In this document: positions 31,306 through 41,888 of the stretch, piece after piece
Numbering within the stretch: position 1 is the stretch's first letter
Layout: the number at the start of each line of letters is the position of its first letter
Assembly (NCBI RefSeq): GCF_937128705.1
Contig: NZ_CAKZMP010000081.1
Coordinates: forward strand, 1-49,314
Direction of reading: 5' to 3'
DNA: 49,314 nt
From: an uncultured Kiloniella sp.
GTDB taxonomy: Bacteria > Pseudomonadota > Alphaproteobacteria > Kiloniellales > Kiloniellaceae
Translations under genes and position numbers: made by a program
Notes under the pieces: model-generated
The model's input: only the letters and a program-made list of their open reading frames with translations
The model's database searches: none
Told to the model about the DNA's origin: nothing

Positions 31306-31441
31306 AATTAAACCCTAAATACGAACACTTTCTATACATGACAGTGCCAATAATCGCAGGTAGCTATTAAATAAAAGTAAATAAATAGATCAAAAACCAC
31401 ATATTTTTTTGTAACTCTAAGGGGTTACAGACTCACACACA

Positions 31442-32917
31442 TCACTCACACCCCCTAAAGGGCACAATAGATTCACCAACACCATTGGGAAGATCATCAG
31501 CAATCATGCCACTTCCAGCCCTCTGTGCGGCATCGCTATGCAACCAAACTCCGGCACAGGCAGCATCAAATACAGATACTCCTTGCGCAAGTAACCCCGT
31601 AATAATACCAGCAAGAACATCACCTGTTCCACCACGTGCCAACCAATAAGGCGCATTCGTATTGATCACGGCCCGCCCATCCGGAGCCGCAATGATCGTA
31701 TCAGCCCCCTTCAAAACAATCGTGCACCCGGCCTTTTCGGCAGCTTCACACGCCCGCTCCAATCGACACCCCTGAGCTTGAGGAAAGAGCCTCTTAAACT
31801 CCCCCTCATGAGGCGTGATAATCACTTGATCATTTAATAACGACAATAACTCTTCAGGATTTCCCTCAAAAACACTGATGGCATCAGCATCAAGCACGAC
31901 AGGTACAAAGCAGTCTTTCAAAGTTGTCGCGACAAAAAATTTAAAAGCATCATTGCGCCCAGCCCCCGGCCCCACAACGAAAGCACTTATCTTTTTATTT
32001 CTCAAAAACGCTCTTAACACCAATGGATCTTTGTGCCCATCCACAATGAGACTCGGTGATGTTACCGCATAGACTAACTTGTCAGATTCGGAACAAAGCA
32101 CTGTCACAAGGCCTGAGCCAACTCGTAACGCAGACATTGCAGCCAATCGTCCCGCACCCGACATCTGGCCACCCCACACGAGACTATGGCCAAAATCGTA
32201 TTTATGGCGATCATAGTCATAGCGAGGGATTTGATCACACCATAGATCCGGATGATTTTCCTGACAGTTCAAAGACAAGCTGGCCGTAACTTCTTTTGGA
32301 ATACCAATATCAGCGACGATAATTTCACCACACAAATCAGCACCAGGGTAAAGACAATGCCCGGTCTTTTTAAGAGAAAAAGTAACAGTTTTTTCCGCAC
32401 GAAAAGCGACATCACCAACAACATTACCCGTATCGCCAGACACGCCACTTGGCACATCGACAGAAACAACACGCTTTTGTCGCGACCACTTAACATAATT
32501 ACAGCAGGCACGATCAAGGGGGCGTGACAGCCCCGCCCCGAAAAGCGCATCGACAATAACGTCGGCTTGCTCAAAGTTTTCCACACCAAGTTCAGGAACA
32601 ACACCCCCTTGCCATTCCAGAGCAAAATGCAGGGCATCACCCTCAAATTCTGATATAGGCAACATTGAATAGAGCTGAACCTCATACCCCCGCTCCCTCA
32701 ACACGGCAGCAGCGACAAAACCATCCCCGCCATTATTGCCAGGACCACAAAGCACAAGCACCCGCCCCTCAGGAATGATATCGCAAACGGCCTGCGCAAC
32801 AGCTTGTCCAGCATGTCGCATCAATGAAATTCCAGACACACCAGATTTTATCGCCAAGCTATCCGCCTGATACATATCGCGAACACTAAGAAGAGAATGA
32901 TCACCCCTACACATCAT
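31442..32917 (-). CDS. nnr: Bifunctional NAD(P)H-hydrate epimerase / ADP-dependent dehydratase
   Basis: This enzyme repairs damaged NADH and NADPH: the N-terminal YjeF_N domain epimerises R- and S-hydrates, and the C-terminal ribokinase-like domain dehydrates the S form using ADP. It has about 491 residues. The N-domain shows VLVLCGPGNNGGDGFVAA (around 55-70) and VDALFGAGLSRPL. The C-domain has WGGQMSGAGRLAAMSALRVGSG, ITPHEGEFKRLF and WLARGGTGDVLAGIITGLLAQG with the catalytic Asp. The start is uncertain among closely spaced codons (TTG ATG ATG); none has a strong binding site. Many alphaproteobacteria keep this gene beside glnB; here three genes intervene. Confidence 0.95.
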   Translation of the reverse strand: MMCRGDHSLLSVRDMYQADSLAIKSGVSGISLMRHAGQAVAQAVCDIIPEGRVLVLCGPGNNGGDGFVAAAVLRERGYEVQLYSMLPISEFEGDALHFALEWQGGVVPELGVENFEQADVIVDALFGAGLSRPLDRACCNYVKWSRQKRVVSVDVPSGVSGDTGNVVGDVAFRAEKTVTFSLKKTGHCLYPGADLCGEIIVADIGIPKEVTASLSLNCQENHPDLWCDQIPRYDYDRHKYDFGHSLVWGGQMSGAGRLAAMSALRVGSGLVTVLCSESDKLVYAVTSPSLIVDGHKDPLVLRAFLRNKKISAFVVGPGAGRNDAFKFFVATTLKDCFVPVVLDADAISVFEGNPEELLSLLNDQVIITPHEGEFKRLFPQAQGCRLERACEAAEKAGCTIVLKGADTIIAAPDGRAVINTNAPYWLARGGTGDVLAGIITGLLAQGVSVFDAACAGVWLHSDAAQRAGSGMIADDLPNGVGESIVPFRGCE

Positions 32918-33087
32918 CAAAAGCCATAATAGTTAGAGAAATTCTTCTAACTATTACCATATCACGAGTGTACTTTCAGGCATTGATATATATGCGCCCA
33001 AGACTTAACGCATCAAGATATACAGCTGAGCAGAAAAGAAAAAACTATGCTGGCCGCGTTATCACCAACAAAATCAACGCTAAAAAA

Positions 33088-34044
33088 TCACCTTTTGGGA
33101 TTAAATTTAGGCTTTGGCACTAACAAACTACCAACACCATTATAGCCTCGGGGATTTTTCTTTGGCCTGAAATTACGGTCATCCTTAAGCGGGCCAATCA
33201 ATGCAACAACGTCCGCAGCAGCAATCGTCTCTGATGAAACAGGCTCTGGCTTAGGGACCGAAACCTCTACAATACTGGTAGACACCTCTTCAGAATCTGC
33301 CTCCACTTTCATATTCTCGGCCTCTAAAGCAATAGCCGAGTCTGAATTTTCAATGGCCTGCTCCCCAATAACAGGCTGCGCGTCTGCCTCTTTCACGGCC
33401 TCAGCTTTCAACTGCGCAAGTTCGGCAAGTTTAACAGATGCAGAGGTACTGCCATTTCTTGCTGCCGCCTGATACCACTTTTCAGCCACTTGATTATCGA
33501 CTGAAACAGACAGACCAAGGCGATAGACTTCGCCCAAGGCGTATTGAGCACCAGACACATTATTATTTGCCGATTGATGGAACCAGAAAACAGCGCGCTC
33601 AAAATTTTGCGCGACGCCTTCGCCACGGAAAAGAGCAAGCCCCAGATTATATTGCGCCATCGGATGGTCCGATTCCGAAGCCATACGCCAATACCCGACG
33701 GCCTTCGCCTGATCGGCCTCGACACCTTTACCCTGCGCATACAAACGGCCAAGATTGTTTTGAGCAGCAGCAACACCCTGACTCGCAGCAGCTTCGTACC
33801 ACTTAATTGCTTCGAGATATTTTGGCTCGCTACCAAACTCTGGTGTTTCGTAAAGCTTCCCCAAACTGTATTGGGCTTTTCCGTGTCCATTCTCTGCTAA
33901 CGGCAACCAGAATGACAAAGCAAGCGCATGATCTCCCTGTTCAAAGGCCGTTACACCGTTCAAATAATCATCTGCTTTTACGATATGTAACGGTGATAGT
34001 GTCATTACACTAACAAGAAGGACACGACTAAGGGTCTTACGCAT
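33088..34044 (-). CDS. Exported Sel1-like repeat protein
   Basis: It has 318 residues. An N-terminal signal peptide (MRKTLSRVLLVSVMTLSPLHIVKA) precedes four to five Sel1-type ~36-residue helical repeats (about residues 30-215), with typical lines such as YLEAIKWYEAAASQGVAAAQ, AVGYWRMASESDHPMAQYNLG and AVFWFHQSANNNVSGAQYALGE. A Glu/Val/Pro-rich spacer (about 215-280) leads to a basic end with FRPKKNPRGYNGVGSLLVPK. Sel1 repeats mediate protein-protein contacts, and the location is probably periplasm. It lies between nnr and a PilZ gene on the same strand with gaps of ~170 and ~110 bases; any functional link is unproven. Confidence 0.88.
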   Translation of the reverse strand: MRKTLSRVLLVSVMTLSPLHIVKADDYLNGVTAFEQGDHALALSFWLPLAENGHGKAQYSLGKLYETPEFGSEPKYLEAIKWYEAAASQGVAAAQNNLGRLYAQGKGVEADQAKAVGYWRMASESDHPMAQYNLGLALFRGEGVAQNFERAVFWFHQSANNNVSGAQYALGEVYRLGLSVSVDNQVAEKWYQAAARNGSTSASVKLAELAQLKAEAVKEADAQPVIGEQAIENSDSAIALEAENMKVEADSEEVSTSIVEVSVPKPEPVSSETIAAADVVALIGPLKDDRNFRPKKNPRGYNGVGSLLVPKPKFNPKR

Positions 34045-34153
34045 ACTATTGAAACCTACGAATCTAAATTACAGGTGTGAACCTACATATTAGATCAATA
34101 TGGCTCAACAATGACCTTCACATTATGAACATTTATTTAGTTGAAAATTTATT

Positions 34154-34507
34154 TCAGGATCTTATTTGCTCTGGAACATCCTTATCCGGATACAAAGCCA
34201 AACAGGTGTATTGGAGCAATTTTTCACGATTACCCGAAGACATTATAACGCGTACACCGATCTGATTATCCCGTTGCCACATAACCTCACCTTGGAATTC
34301 GCCGGCAATGGAATGTGTCAGCGTAACTTCTTCACCGATATCAGCCCCTAGATTTCCCTTGAGACAAAATCCACCAAAAGACAAATCAGCGATGGTTGTC
34401 ATAACCGCTTGACCGTCTCTATCAACAACTTTTAGGGAAATCGGTTCAGAAGCCGGAAATCTGGGAGCCTGGCGTCTATCTTCACCAGCGATCGCGTTAT
34501 TTTCCAT
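34154..34507 (-). CDS. PilZ domain protein (putative c-di-GMP receptor)
   Basis: It has 117 residues from the ATG at 34507, which has AAGG 8 bases upstream; upstream in-frame starts lack one. The c-di-GMP binding motifs of PilZ are visible: DRRQAPRF (RxxxR) near residue 11 and ADLSFGGFCLKG (DxSxxG) near 42. A beta-barrel follows (VTLTHSIAGEFQGEVMWQRDNQIGVRV) with a short helix at the end. Stand-alone PilZ proteins link c-di-GMP to motility, polysaccharide or surface functions in many proteobacteria. The nearby Sel1-repeat gene is a possible partner by position only. Confidence 0.88.
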   Translation of the reverse strand: MENNAIAGEDRRQAPRFPASEPISLKVVDRDGQAVMTTIADLSFGGFCLKGNLGADIGEEVTLTHSIAGEFQGEVMWQRDNQIGVRVIMSSGNREKLLQYTCLALYPDKDVPEQIRS

Positions 34508-34688
34508 CACACATGCCTTCATCAATGAAACAATTATGTCAAATTAATGATAAATCAAAACAACCTAATCAGTCGTTAAGAAAATAATGGTCGAAAATAA
34601 AATATCTGTGATCGACCAGCAGGCATGAGACACAAAAAAAAGCGGCAAACCAAATGGTTACCGCGCACACCTAAAACCAAAGTTGACA

Positions 34689-34766
34689 TGGGGTGGCTGA
34701 GGGGACTTGAACCCCCGACCCCCGGTACCACAAACCGGTGCTCTAACCAACTGAGCTACAGCCACC
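34689..34766 (-). tRNA. tRNA-His (GTG)
   Basis: 78 bases including encoded CCA and the extra G at position -1, which faces discriminator C73 as in bacterial tRNA-His. The acceptor GTGGCTG pairs with CAGCCAC, the anticodon stem CCGGT/ACCGG encloses TTGTGGT (anticodon GTG), and the T-arm is GGGGG-TTCAAGT-CCCCT. Confidence 0.96.
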
Positions 34767-35670
<904 letters not shown>

Positions 35671-35729
35671 TCTAATCAAATAAGAACACATCCCATAAAG
35701 AAAATACTTTACTACAAAGGAAAGAGCTT

Positions 35730-37139
35730 ATGGCTGACGTAAAGAGCGTCCTTGATATGATCAAGGAAAACGAAGTTGAATTCGTTGATTACCGTTTCAC
35801 AGACCCACGCGGAAAATGGCACCACATGACAATGTGTGCTTCTGCTGTTGGTGAAGACGAGCTGGAAGACGGCATTTTGTTTGATGGCTCCTCCATCGAA
35901 GGCTGGAGAGCAATCAACGAATCAGACATGATCATCAAACCCGATCTTACATCCGCTGTTATGGATCCGTTTTCTGCACAGGCACAAATTATTTTAACCT
36001 GTACAGTATACGAGCCGGATTCAGGCCTACTTTACAATCGCGACCCCCGTGCGACAGCTGAACGTGCCGAAGCATATCTTCAGTCCACAGGTATCGGTGA
36101 TACTGTTTATTTTGGCCCGGAAGCTGAATTCTTCGTATTTGATAATGTACAGTTTGATACAAACAGCCACAGCACATTCTTCCAGTTGGATGACGAAGAA
36201 TCTCCGCACATGACTCGTGCCGAAATCGACGGCGGCAACTCTGGCCACCGTCCACGCGTCAAAGGTGGCTATGTTCCTGTAGGCCCTGTCGATACTGGCA
36301 TCGACCTGCGCGCAGAAATGACCACTGTTCTTAAGGCAATGGGCGTTGAAGCTGAAAAGCATCACCATGAAGTTGCGCCGTCACAGCATGAGCTTGGTGT
36401 TAAGTTCAACACACTTGTTCGCGCTGCTGATGAACTCCAGATCTACAAATATGTCGTACAAAACGTTGCCCACGCTTATGGTAAAACAGCGACATTTATG
36501 CCAAAGCCAGTTGCTGGGGATAATGGTTCCGGTATGCACTGTCACCAGTCAATCTGGAAAGACGGCAAACCAACTTTTGCTGGCGAGAGCTATGCAGGCC
36601 TGTCCGAGACCTGCTTGCACTATATTGGTGGCGTGATCAAACATGCGAAGGCTCTTAACGCCTTCACAAACCCATCAACAAACAGCTACAAACGTCTGGT
36701 TCCTGGTTTTGAAGCACCTGTGCTACTTGCATATTCTGCACGTAACCGCTCTGCATCTTGTCGTATTCCACACGGATCAAACCCGAAAGCAAAACGCGTA
36801 GAAGTTCGCTTCCCAGATCCTGTTGCAAACCCATACCTTGCGTTCTCAGCCCTTCTGATGGCTGGCCTTGATGGAATTCGCAACAAAATTCACCCTGGCG
36901 ATGCAATGGATAAAGATCTTTACGATCTACCAGCAGAAGAGCTTAAAGATATTCCAACGGTTTGTGGCTCTCTCAGAGAAGCGCTAGAAGCGTTGGAAGC
37001 TGATAACGAGTTCCTGCTTGCTGGTGATGTGTTCTCCAAAGATCAGATTGAAGCATACATCAACCTGAAATGGGAAGAAGTACAGCGCTTTGAAATGACA
37101 CCTCACCCTGTTGAGTTCGATATGTATTACAGCGCTTGA
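35730..37139 (+). CDS. glnA: Glutamine synthetase type I
   Basis: The enzyme makes glutamine from glutamate, ammonia and ATP as a dodecamer. It has 469 residues. It shows [17 protein letters not shown] near residue 50, the metal/glutamate region [10 protein letters not shown], the ATP motif [18 protein letters not shown], and the adenylylation Tyr398 in [10 protein letters not shown]. The adenylylation site fits the GSI-beta type, controlled by GlnE through GlnB, which is encoded just upstream. AAGGAAAGAG precedes the ATG. A strong terminator lies 75 bases after the stop. Confidence 0.98.
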   Translation: MADVKSVLDMIKENEVEFVDYRFTDPRGKWHHMTMCASAVGEDELEDGILFDGSSIEGWRAINESDMIIKPDLTSAVMDPFSAQAQIILTCTVYEPDSGLLYNRDPRATAERAEAYLQSTGIGDTVYFGPEAEFFVFDNVQFDTNSHSTFFQLDDEESPHMTRAEIDGGNSGHRPRVKGGYVPVGPVDTGIDLRAEMTTVLKAMGVEAEKHHHEVAPSQHELGVKFNTLVRAADELQIYKYVVQNVAHAYGKTATFMPKPVAGDNGSGMHCHQSIWKDGKPTFAGESYAGLSETCLHYIGGVIKHAKALNAFTNPSTNSYKRLVPGFEAPVLLAYSARNRSASCRIPHGSNPKAKRVEVRFPDPVANPYLAFSALLMAGLDGIRNKIHPGDAMDKDLYDLPAEELKDIPTVCGSLREALEALEADNEFLLAGDVFSKDQIEAYINLKWEEVQRFEMTPHPVEFDMYYSA

Positions 37140-37212
37140 TGCTGTAATATAATTGATTATCCCCAGGCTTCTTTTCTCGAAAGCCCTCATCTTCAAGGGA
37201 TAATACATCAAA

Positions 37213-37243
37213 CAAAAGCCCCCGAATGATCGGGGGCTTTTGT
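37213..37243 (+). terminator. Rho-independent terminator after glnA
   Basis: AAAAGCCCCCGA and TCGGGGGCTTTTG form a 12-base-pair GC-rich stem with an ATGA loop and a short T run. It ends the glnB-glnA transcript. Confidence 0.92.
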
Positions 37244-37338
37244 CATTTATAGGTAGTTCTATCTACGTAAATCACTCAATTACAACTGAACGAAATTATT
37301 CTTATCTCTTTAATCAGCTAGGTATGCCTTGGTGCACG

Positions 37339-37384
37339 GTCACTTCACATCCCCCGAAGTGACACCCCCCTTTGCACGGGGTGT
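37339..37384. repeat. Two overlapping hairpins between glnA and the response regulator
   Basis: GTCACTTC/GAAGTGAC (37339-37346 with 37356-37363) and ACACCCC/GGGGTGT (37362-37368 with 37378-37384) are perfect stems that share two bases, so only one can form fully at a time. No T run follows either. Their position is about 40 bases after the regulator stop on the minus strand. Confidence 0.6.
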
Positions 37385-37425
37385 ATCTAGCACCCCCAAT
37401 CAAACTGCCTGCCAAGCACTAAGAT

Positions 37426-38052
37426 TTAAGTTGCGACCAAGGCTTTGTCTTTTCCTTCTGCCAAAAGACAAAGCCTCACCATTTCCGGTAAGCTTCTGAC
37501 ATCCAGCTTTTCCATTATTCTGGCGCGATGAACCTCAACTGTTCGAGTGCTGATACCCAGCTCATAGGCAATGACCTTATTCAAAAGCCCAAGAACAAGC
37601 TTATCCAAAACCTCTTTTTCTCGAGGAGTGAGTTTTTCAATAACATCAACAGCATGAGCTTTAAGCTCTGATTCTTCTTGCTGCGCCTCGCTTTGCTGAA
37701 GAGCTGAAGTCACAATCTCGGTGATTTCCGTATCAGAGAATGGTTTTTCAACAAAACTAAAGGCCCCTGCCTTCATTGTTTCAACAGCTTTTGGAATATC
37801 GCCGTGACCAGAGATCATGACGACAACAAGATTACTATCTGATGCTTTAATTTGTTTAAGTGCCTCAACACCATCCATACCGGGCATCCGTATATCCAAG
37901 AGGATACAACCAGAATGACCAAGCAGGTTTTCAGAAAAAAATTCTTCTGCTGATGCAAAAGTCTGAATAGAAGCCTCAAAAGAGGACGTACTTAATAGCA
38001 ATTCAGTAGATTCACGTACAGCATCGTCGTCATCAATAATGTATATATACAT
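37426..38052 (-). CDS. FixJ/NarL-type response regulator
   Basis: This is a two-component transcription regulator of 208 residues. The ATG at 38052 has GAGAG 4-8 bases upstream; a TTG five codons earlier is less likely. The receiver domain (1-120) has the acidic cluster DDDD at 7-10, phospho-acceptor Asp53 in LLDIRMPGMDG, and Lys in VEKPFS. A linker of ~20 residues leads to a LuxR-type helix-turn-helix (about 140-200: LTPREKEVLDKLVLG, IAYELGISTRTVEVHRARIMEKL). It is transcribed divergently from the CHASE2 kinase gene across a 220-base gap, so the two are probably cognate. Targets are unknown. Confidence 0.93.
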   Translation of the reverse strand: MYIYIIDDDDAVRESTELLLSTSSFEASIQTFASAEEFFSENLLGHSGCILLDIRMPGMDGVEALKQIKASDSNLVVVMISGHGDIPKAVETMKAGAFSFVEKPFSDTEITEIVTSALQQSEAQQEESELKAHAVDVIEKLTPREKEVLDKLVLGLLNKVIAYELGISTRTVEVHRARIMEKLDVRSLPEMVRLCLLAEGKDKALVAT

Positions 38053-38272
38053 ATCGTCTCTCAGCAAAACCGTTTGAACTCTGTCTCATTCTACAACAAA
38101 CTATCAAACAGGTATCTAAATATTCCAAAGCCTTCCAAGCATTATTTACAACAATAAGAAAGACAACAAGCTCTAGTTTGCTTTCCTGATCACAAGCAGA
38201 ATAGATTTGATCCCGACAACCAGAAGACAGCTCGCGCTAGATTGCAAATAATATGATTATCGACCACAGCAA

Positions 38273-40333
38273 ATGCTGACATTTGCGACCAAAGCCTTTT
38301 CGAAAACAACCACGATACTGGTGGCTGTTTTGTTTTGTGTGGTCGCCCTTAAAGTTTCAGATCCATGGGCCATAAGAATTCTGCGTCATAACACTTTTGA
38401 TGTGTTTCAAAAGATAAGCCCAAATCAAGAAGAAACTCAGAATATTGTGCTGGTAGAGATTGATGAAAAGAGCCTCAAAGCAAAAGGGCAATGGCCTTGG
38501 CAAAGGAATATTCTTGCAGATCTTTCTCATAAAATCCTACAGCAATCCCCACGCGCCCTAGCAATAGATATCGTTTTTCCTGAACCGGACAGAACTTCCC
38601 CCAGTCTTATCATTCAGAACAATCCGACACTCGCACAGCAATTAACGCCGCTTAAGCAGAACTTCCCCTCATACGATGACATTCTTGCCGATGCACTCAA
38701 TGGCCATCCTGTTATTTTGGGCATGGCCACAGGTTATGGCACAGATCAGCGCGCCCCGGTCGAGACAACAACAAGTATAAAAATGTACGGGGATGATGTC
38801 AGGTCGACCTTACCACAGTTTAACTATGTCCTCAGAAACATAGAGCAGCTTGAAAAGGCAACAACACAAGGCGTCAACAATCTGGCCTCAGAACGAGACG
38901 GGATTATTCGACAGCTCCCCTTGCTATACAATGTAAACGGTACAATCATCCCGTCATTTGAGATAGAAACCCTGCGCGTCGTTAATAATGCAGACCAAAT
39001 TGAATTAACGACAGAAAACAATAAGCTCAAAAGTATCAAATTAAATTCATTCGATTTGACCATGAGCAATCGAGGTAAACCCTGGATCTATTTCAGTAAA
39101 AATTCCGAATACATAAACGTATCAGCCTATGAAACACTTACAGACGCAATCGACGACACTCTTTTTAAAGATAAAATTGTCATTCTAGGGGTAACTGCCC
39201 TTGGTATAGCCGATCACACACTAACGCCAGTAGGATCAAGCTTGTCAGGCCTAGCAGTTCACGCTCAGGCTCTGGATAACATGCTGACCGACACGCTCCT
39301 CACGCGTCCCTCCTCTTTCTTCTGGATAGAATTAAGTTACCTGCTTTTAATTGGTATCATTTTCCTTGTCGTTCACAAACGACACGGAGCCTTAGAAGTT
39401 ACCGTTACATTTGCTGTTTTATGCTGGATAACCGTCCTTGCATCTTCTGGCCTGTTCGCTTTGAGATTAGAGCTCTTTGACCCTTCCCTGCCGATGATAC
39501 TGACATTAATCATGTTTATGATTTCCGTTTCCACCGGTTTTGTCATGGAACAAGCACGCAGGCGAGAAGAAGCCAGAATCGCCGCACAAATGGAACGCGA
39601 AAAAGAAGCACGGATCAGAAAACTACAAAATGAGCTACTTCACACCATCGGCAAAAGCTCAGTCCAGAAGCTTTCTTCATCTATTGCACACGAACTCAAT
39701 CAGCCCCTTGCAGCCATTTATAACTTCACAAACGCAGCCAAAAAAATTCTGGATAAAGGCAATCTTGATCAAGAAACAATCAAACCTGTTTTAGAGAAAA
39801 TTCTAAAGCAAGCTGACCGCGGGAATGAAATTCTACGAACAATCCGGGATGCAGCCGAAACGGGCAAGACCAGCCTGGTGCCTCTTAATATAAACCAGAT
39901 AATTATCGAAGAAATTGAATTACTTAATGATTCTGACTTAGGAGAGAAGGTTACCATAAACACAAACCTTGCCCCAAACATTACAAATGGCACAGCAAAC
40001 GAAATTCAATTACACCAAGTCCTCCTTAACCTGATTCGTAATGCAAAACAGGCAACAGAAGAAGTCGATAAAAATAACCATGAAATACTAATTTCAACAT
40101 GCGAAAACCCCAAAGGTATGATTGAGGTTGCCGTAAGCGATACAGGCCCAGGACTAACATCTGATCAGAAAAAAGATCTCTTCAAACCTTTCTTTACGAC
40201 AAAAGAACAAGGCACAGGATTAGGCTTGGCAATCAGCCGCTCGATTATAGAAGCTTGGGGCGGTAATCTATGGGTAGAAGACAACAAAAAAGGGGGAGCA
40301 ACTTTCAAGTTTACTCTCCCCCTTCGTGACTAA
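38273..40333 (+). CDS. CHASE2-domain sensor histidine kinase
   Basis: This is a membrane sensor kinase of 686 residues. Order of parts: N-terminal helix (about 12-28), periplasmic CHASE2 domain (about 35-345, with PRALAIDIVFPEPDR and FKDKIVILGVTALGIADHTLTPV), three clustered helices (about 348-368, 375-396, 405-424), a coiled linker, then HisKA with His473 in SSIAHELNQPLAA and an ATPase domain with NAKQA, DTGPGLT and GTGLGLAIS motifs. There is no PAS domain, so the signal should come from the periplasm. The ATG has only a weak binding site. It is divergent from the FixJ-type regulator and converges on the ompA/fecR-like pair with an 18-base gap. Confidence 0.94.
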   Translation: MLTFATKAFSKTTTILVAVLFCVVALKVSDPWAIRILRHNTFDVFQKISPNQEETQNIVLVEIDEKSLKAKGQWPWQRNILADLSHKILQQSPRALAIDIVFPEPDRTSPSLIIQNNPTLAQQLTPLKQNFPSYDDILADALNGHPVILGMATGYGTDQRAPVETTTSIKMYGDDVRSTLPQFNYVLRNIEQLEKATTQGVNNLASERDGIIRQLPLLYNVNGTIIPSFEIETLRVVNNADQIELTTENNKLKSIKLNSFDLTMSNRGKPWIYFSKNSEYINVSAYETLTDAIDDTLFKDKIVILGVTALGIADHTLTPVGSSLSGLAVHAQALDNMLTDTLLTRPSSFFWIELSYLLLIGIIFLVVHKRHGALEVTVTFAVLCWITVLASSGLFALRLELFDPSLPMILTLIMFMISVSTGFVMEQARRREEARIAAQMEREKEARIRKLQNELLHTIGKSSVQKLSSSIAHELNQPLAAIYNFTNAAKKILDKGNLDQETIKPVLEKILKQADRGNEILRTIRDAAETGKTSLVPLNINQIIIEEIELLNDSDLGEKVTINTNLAPNITNGTANEIQLHQVLLNLIRNAKQATEEVDKNNHEILISTCENPKGMIEVAVSDTGPGLTSDQKKDLFKPFFTTKEQGTGLGLAISRSIIEAWGGNLWVEDNKKGGATFKFTLPLRD

Positions 40334-40351
40334 AAGGTATTTGTATGTATT

Positions 40352-40957
40352 TTAACGCAATACCATATCAACTCTACGGTTGAACGCTCGGCCACCTTGC
40401 CCTTCACCGCCACCAAGTGGGTTTTCCTCGCCCAGAGACTTGATATCAATAGACCCACCATCGATTCCGTTCTCGATTAGCTTGTCACGCAAATTATCCG
40501 CCCTGCGAAGGCCCAGCTCTTTATTGTAATCTGAAGCGCCAATGGTGTCAGTATGACCAATAAGGCTGATATCCACAGTTTCTCTTGTGGCAATTTCAGC
40601 TAAAACGGATGCAAAAATCACATTTGATTCCTCTGTTAGCTCTGCGCTATCAAAGCCAAAGAAGAAGAAGAATGATAGTGGCTTTGGCGGTTGAGCTGCC
40701 TCTGTTTCAGCAACCAACTTGGCAACAATATCATTTGAAAGTTCTCTTGGTTTTTTAGGTGCTTTGTCATCTGGAATTTCTACGACGGTATTAACCGAAG
40801 AAATAGTTTGCACACCCGCATCGTTTCGAACACTGACTTCACCAACACTTCCATCTTCCTCTGGCAACAGAATAACATAGTTACCACGAGGCGCCGAACA
40901 GCCAGCGAGAACCAAGAACAAAATTGATAATAGGAATTTAGATATAAATTTAGGCAT
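40352..40957 (-). CDS. OmpA-family lipoprotein
   Basis: It has 201 residues from the ATG at 40957, preceded by GGGGGAG; an in-frame ATG nine codons upstream would overlap the fecR-like gene. A lipobox LAGC (about residue 21) marks it as a lipoprotein. After a middle region with a short Pro/Lys stretch comes an OmpA-like peptidoglycan-binding domain (about 95-201), with FFFFFGFDSAELTEES, LIGHTDTIGASDYNKELGLRRADNL and a C-terminal FNRRVDMVLR, so it probably tethers the outer membrane to peptidoglycan. It forms a two-gene unit with the FecR-domain gene 26 bases upstream. Confidence 0.92.
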   Translation of the reverse strand: MPKFISKFLLSILFLVLAGCSAPRGNYVILLPEEDGSVGEVSVRNDAGVQTISSVNTVVEIPDDKAPKKPRELSNDIVAKLVAETEAAQPPKPLSFFFFFGFDSAELTEESNVIFASVLAEIATRETVDISLIGHTDTIGASDYNKELGLRRADNLRDKLIENGIDGGSIDIKSLGEENPLGGGEGQGGRAFNRRVDMVLR

Positions 40958-40983
40958 TAAACGCTCCCCCTTGTCCACTGACA

Positions 40984-41457
40984 TTATTCTGCACGTACAA
41001 ACATCTTAGTGCCCCGAACAGATATTGTTCCGGCAGGCGTTGATATTTGTAAATCCTCATCTGGGTTTTTAGTCAGCTTTGCGATAATGCCCGAAATATA
41101 TAAAAGCGTTCCTTCAAAAAGCTGAACAGCAAAAGCTAGCTTTTTGTTATCAGGATCGAATTCAAAATTATTCAATTTCAGGGAAGAATTACTCCCCAAA
41201 GAAACAAGGGTGTTATCTCGAAAAGAAACCCCTAACGATGATTCATTACGTGTTTTAACAATGTCATCCTTGTACAAAGGGTCACCGATTTGAAGAATCC
41301 GCTCGGCACCCGCACTTTCAACATAACAGGCACCATTTAATACCTTTACATAAGCTATTGCACTTTCATCTGCCTGCGCCACTGAAGTCGACGCAAACAA
41401 AAGCGACATAAAAGCCAATTTTAAAAATGACGAGCTTAATTTCCTGACAAGAAACAT
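40984..41457 (-). CDS. Small exported FecR-domain protein
   Basis: It has 157 residues. A signal peptide (about 1-29, ending SVAQA) is followed almost solely by a FecR-like domain: VKVLNGACYVESAG, PLYKDDIVKTRNESSLGVSFRDNTLVSLGSNSSLKL, QLFEGTLLYISGIIAKL and ISTPAGTISVRGTKMFV. Unlike the sigma-regulator FecR, it has no N-terminal cytoplasmic part or membrane helix, so it is a periplasmic protein. Free FecR domains are often found next to CHASE2 and OmpA-like proteins, and that triad is present here. The function is not established. Confidence 0.9.
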   Translation of the reverse strand: MFLVRKLSSSFLKLAFMSLLFASTSVAQADESAIAYVKVLNGACYVESAGAERILQIGDPLYKDDIVKTRNESSLGVSFRDNTLVSLGSNSSLKLNNFEFDPDNKKLAFAVQLFEGTLLYISGIIAKLTKNPDEDLQISTPAGTISVRGTKMFVRAE

Positions 41458-41888
41458 CGTTTCACAACCTTTTAGTTCTATAAAAAATTCAGGTACGTCT
41501 TAACGCAAATCAACCCTGTAATAACAAGTATCAATTCAACATCCTTGATATTACCATATCGTGTAATTCAACTTACATCAGTAACAAATATCAATCTAGA
41601 AGTATAAGACAACAGCTAAATATTTTCGAACAAAAGCCATCAAAAACATAATCTTTAAATTACGTACATATCAAAAAACCGTTGATGTAGAAATCTAAAC
41701 ATTATGCATAATACTGAAACAATACTTTAACCATTCCCATAAATATTACTCTGCACATTGCCTTAAAATTTGCCGTCGCAAGCCAAAGTTGAGAGAAAAA
41801 ATAAAATCATCAACTTACTTAAAGACACTTGTAAAATTACATGGTATTTTAATTAAAATTTATTCACAAATTTACATTACAGGCTTCA
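41458..41888. other. AT-rich intergenic region upstream of fecR-like gene
   Basis: About 430 bases of very AT-rich sequence with no open frame I would call. It must hold the promoters for the fecR-ompA unit (leftward) and for the small gene at 41889 (rightward). I cannot assign boxes reliably. Confidence 0.5.

Noticed and set aside
31395-31435. GTAAC...GTTAC hairpin next to T-rich sequence near the nnr stop
   Set aside because: On the minus strand the stem is followed by A, not T, so it is not an nnr terminator; the stem is also short and imperfect.
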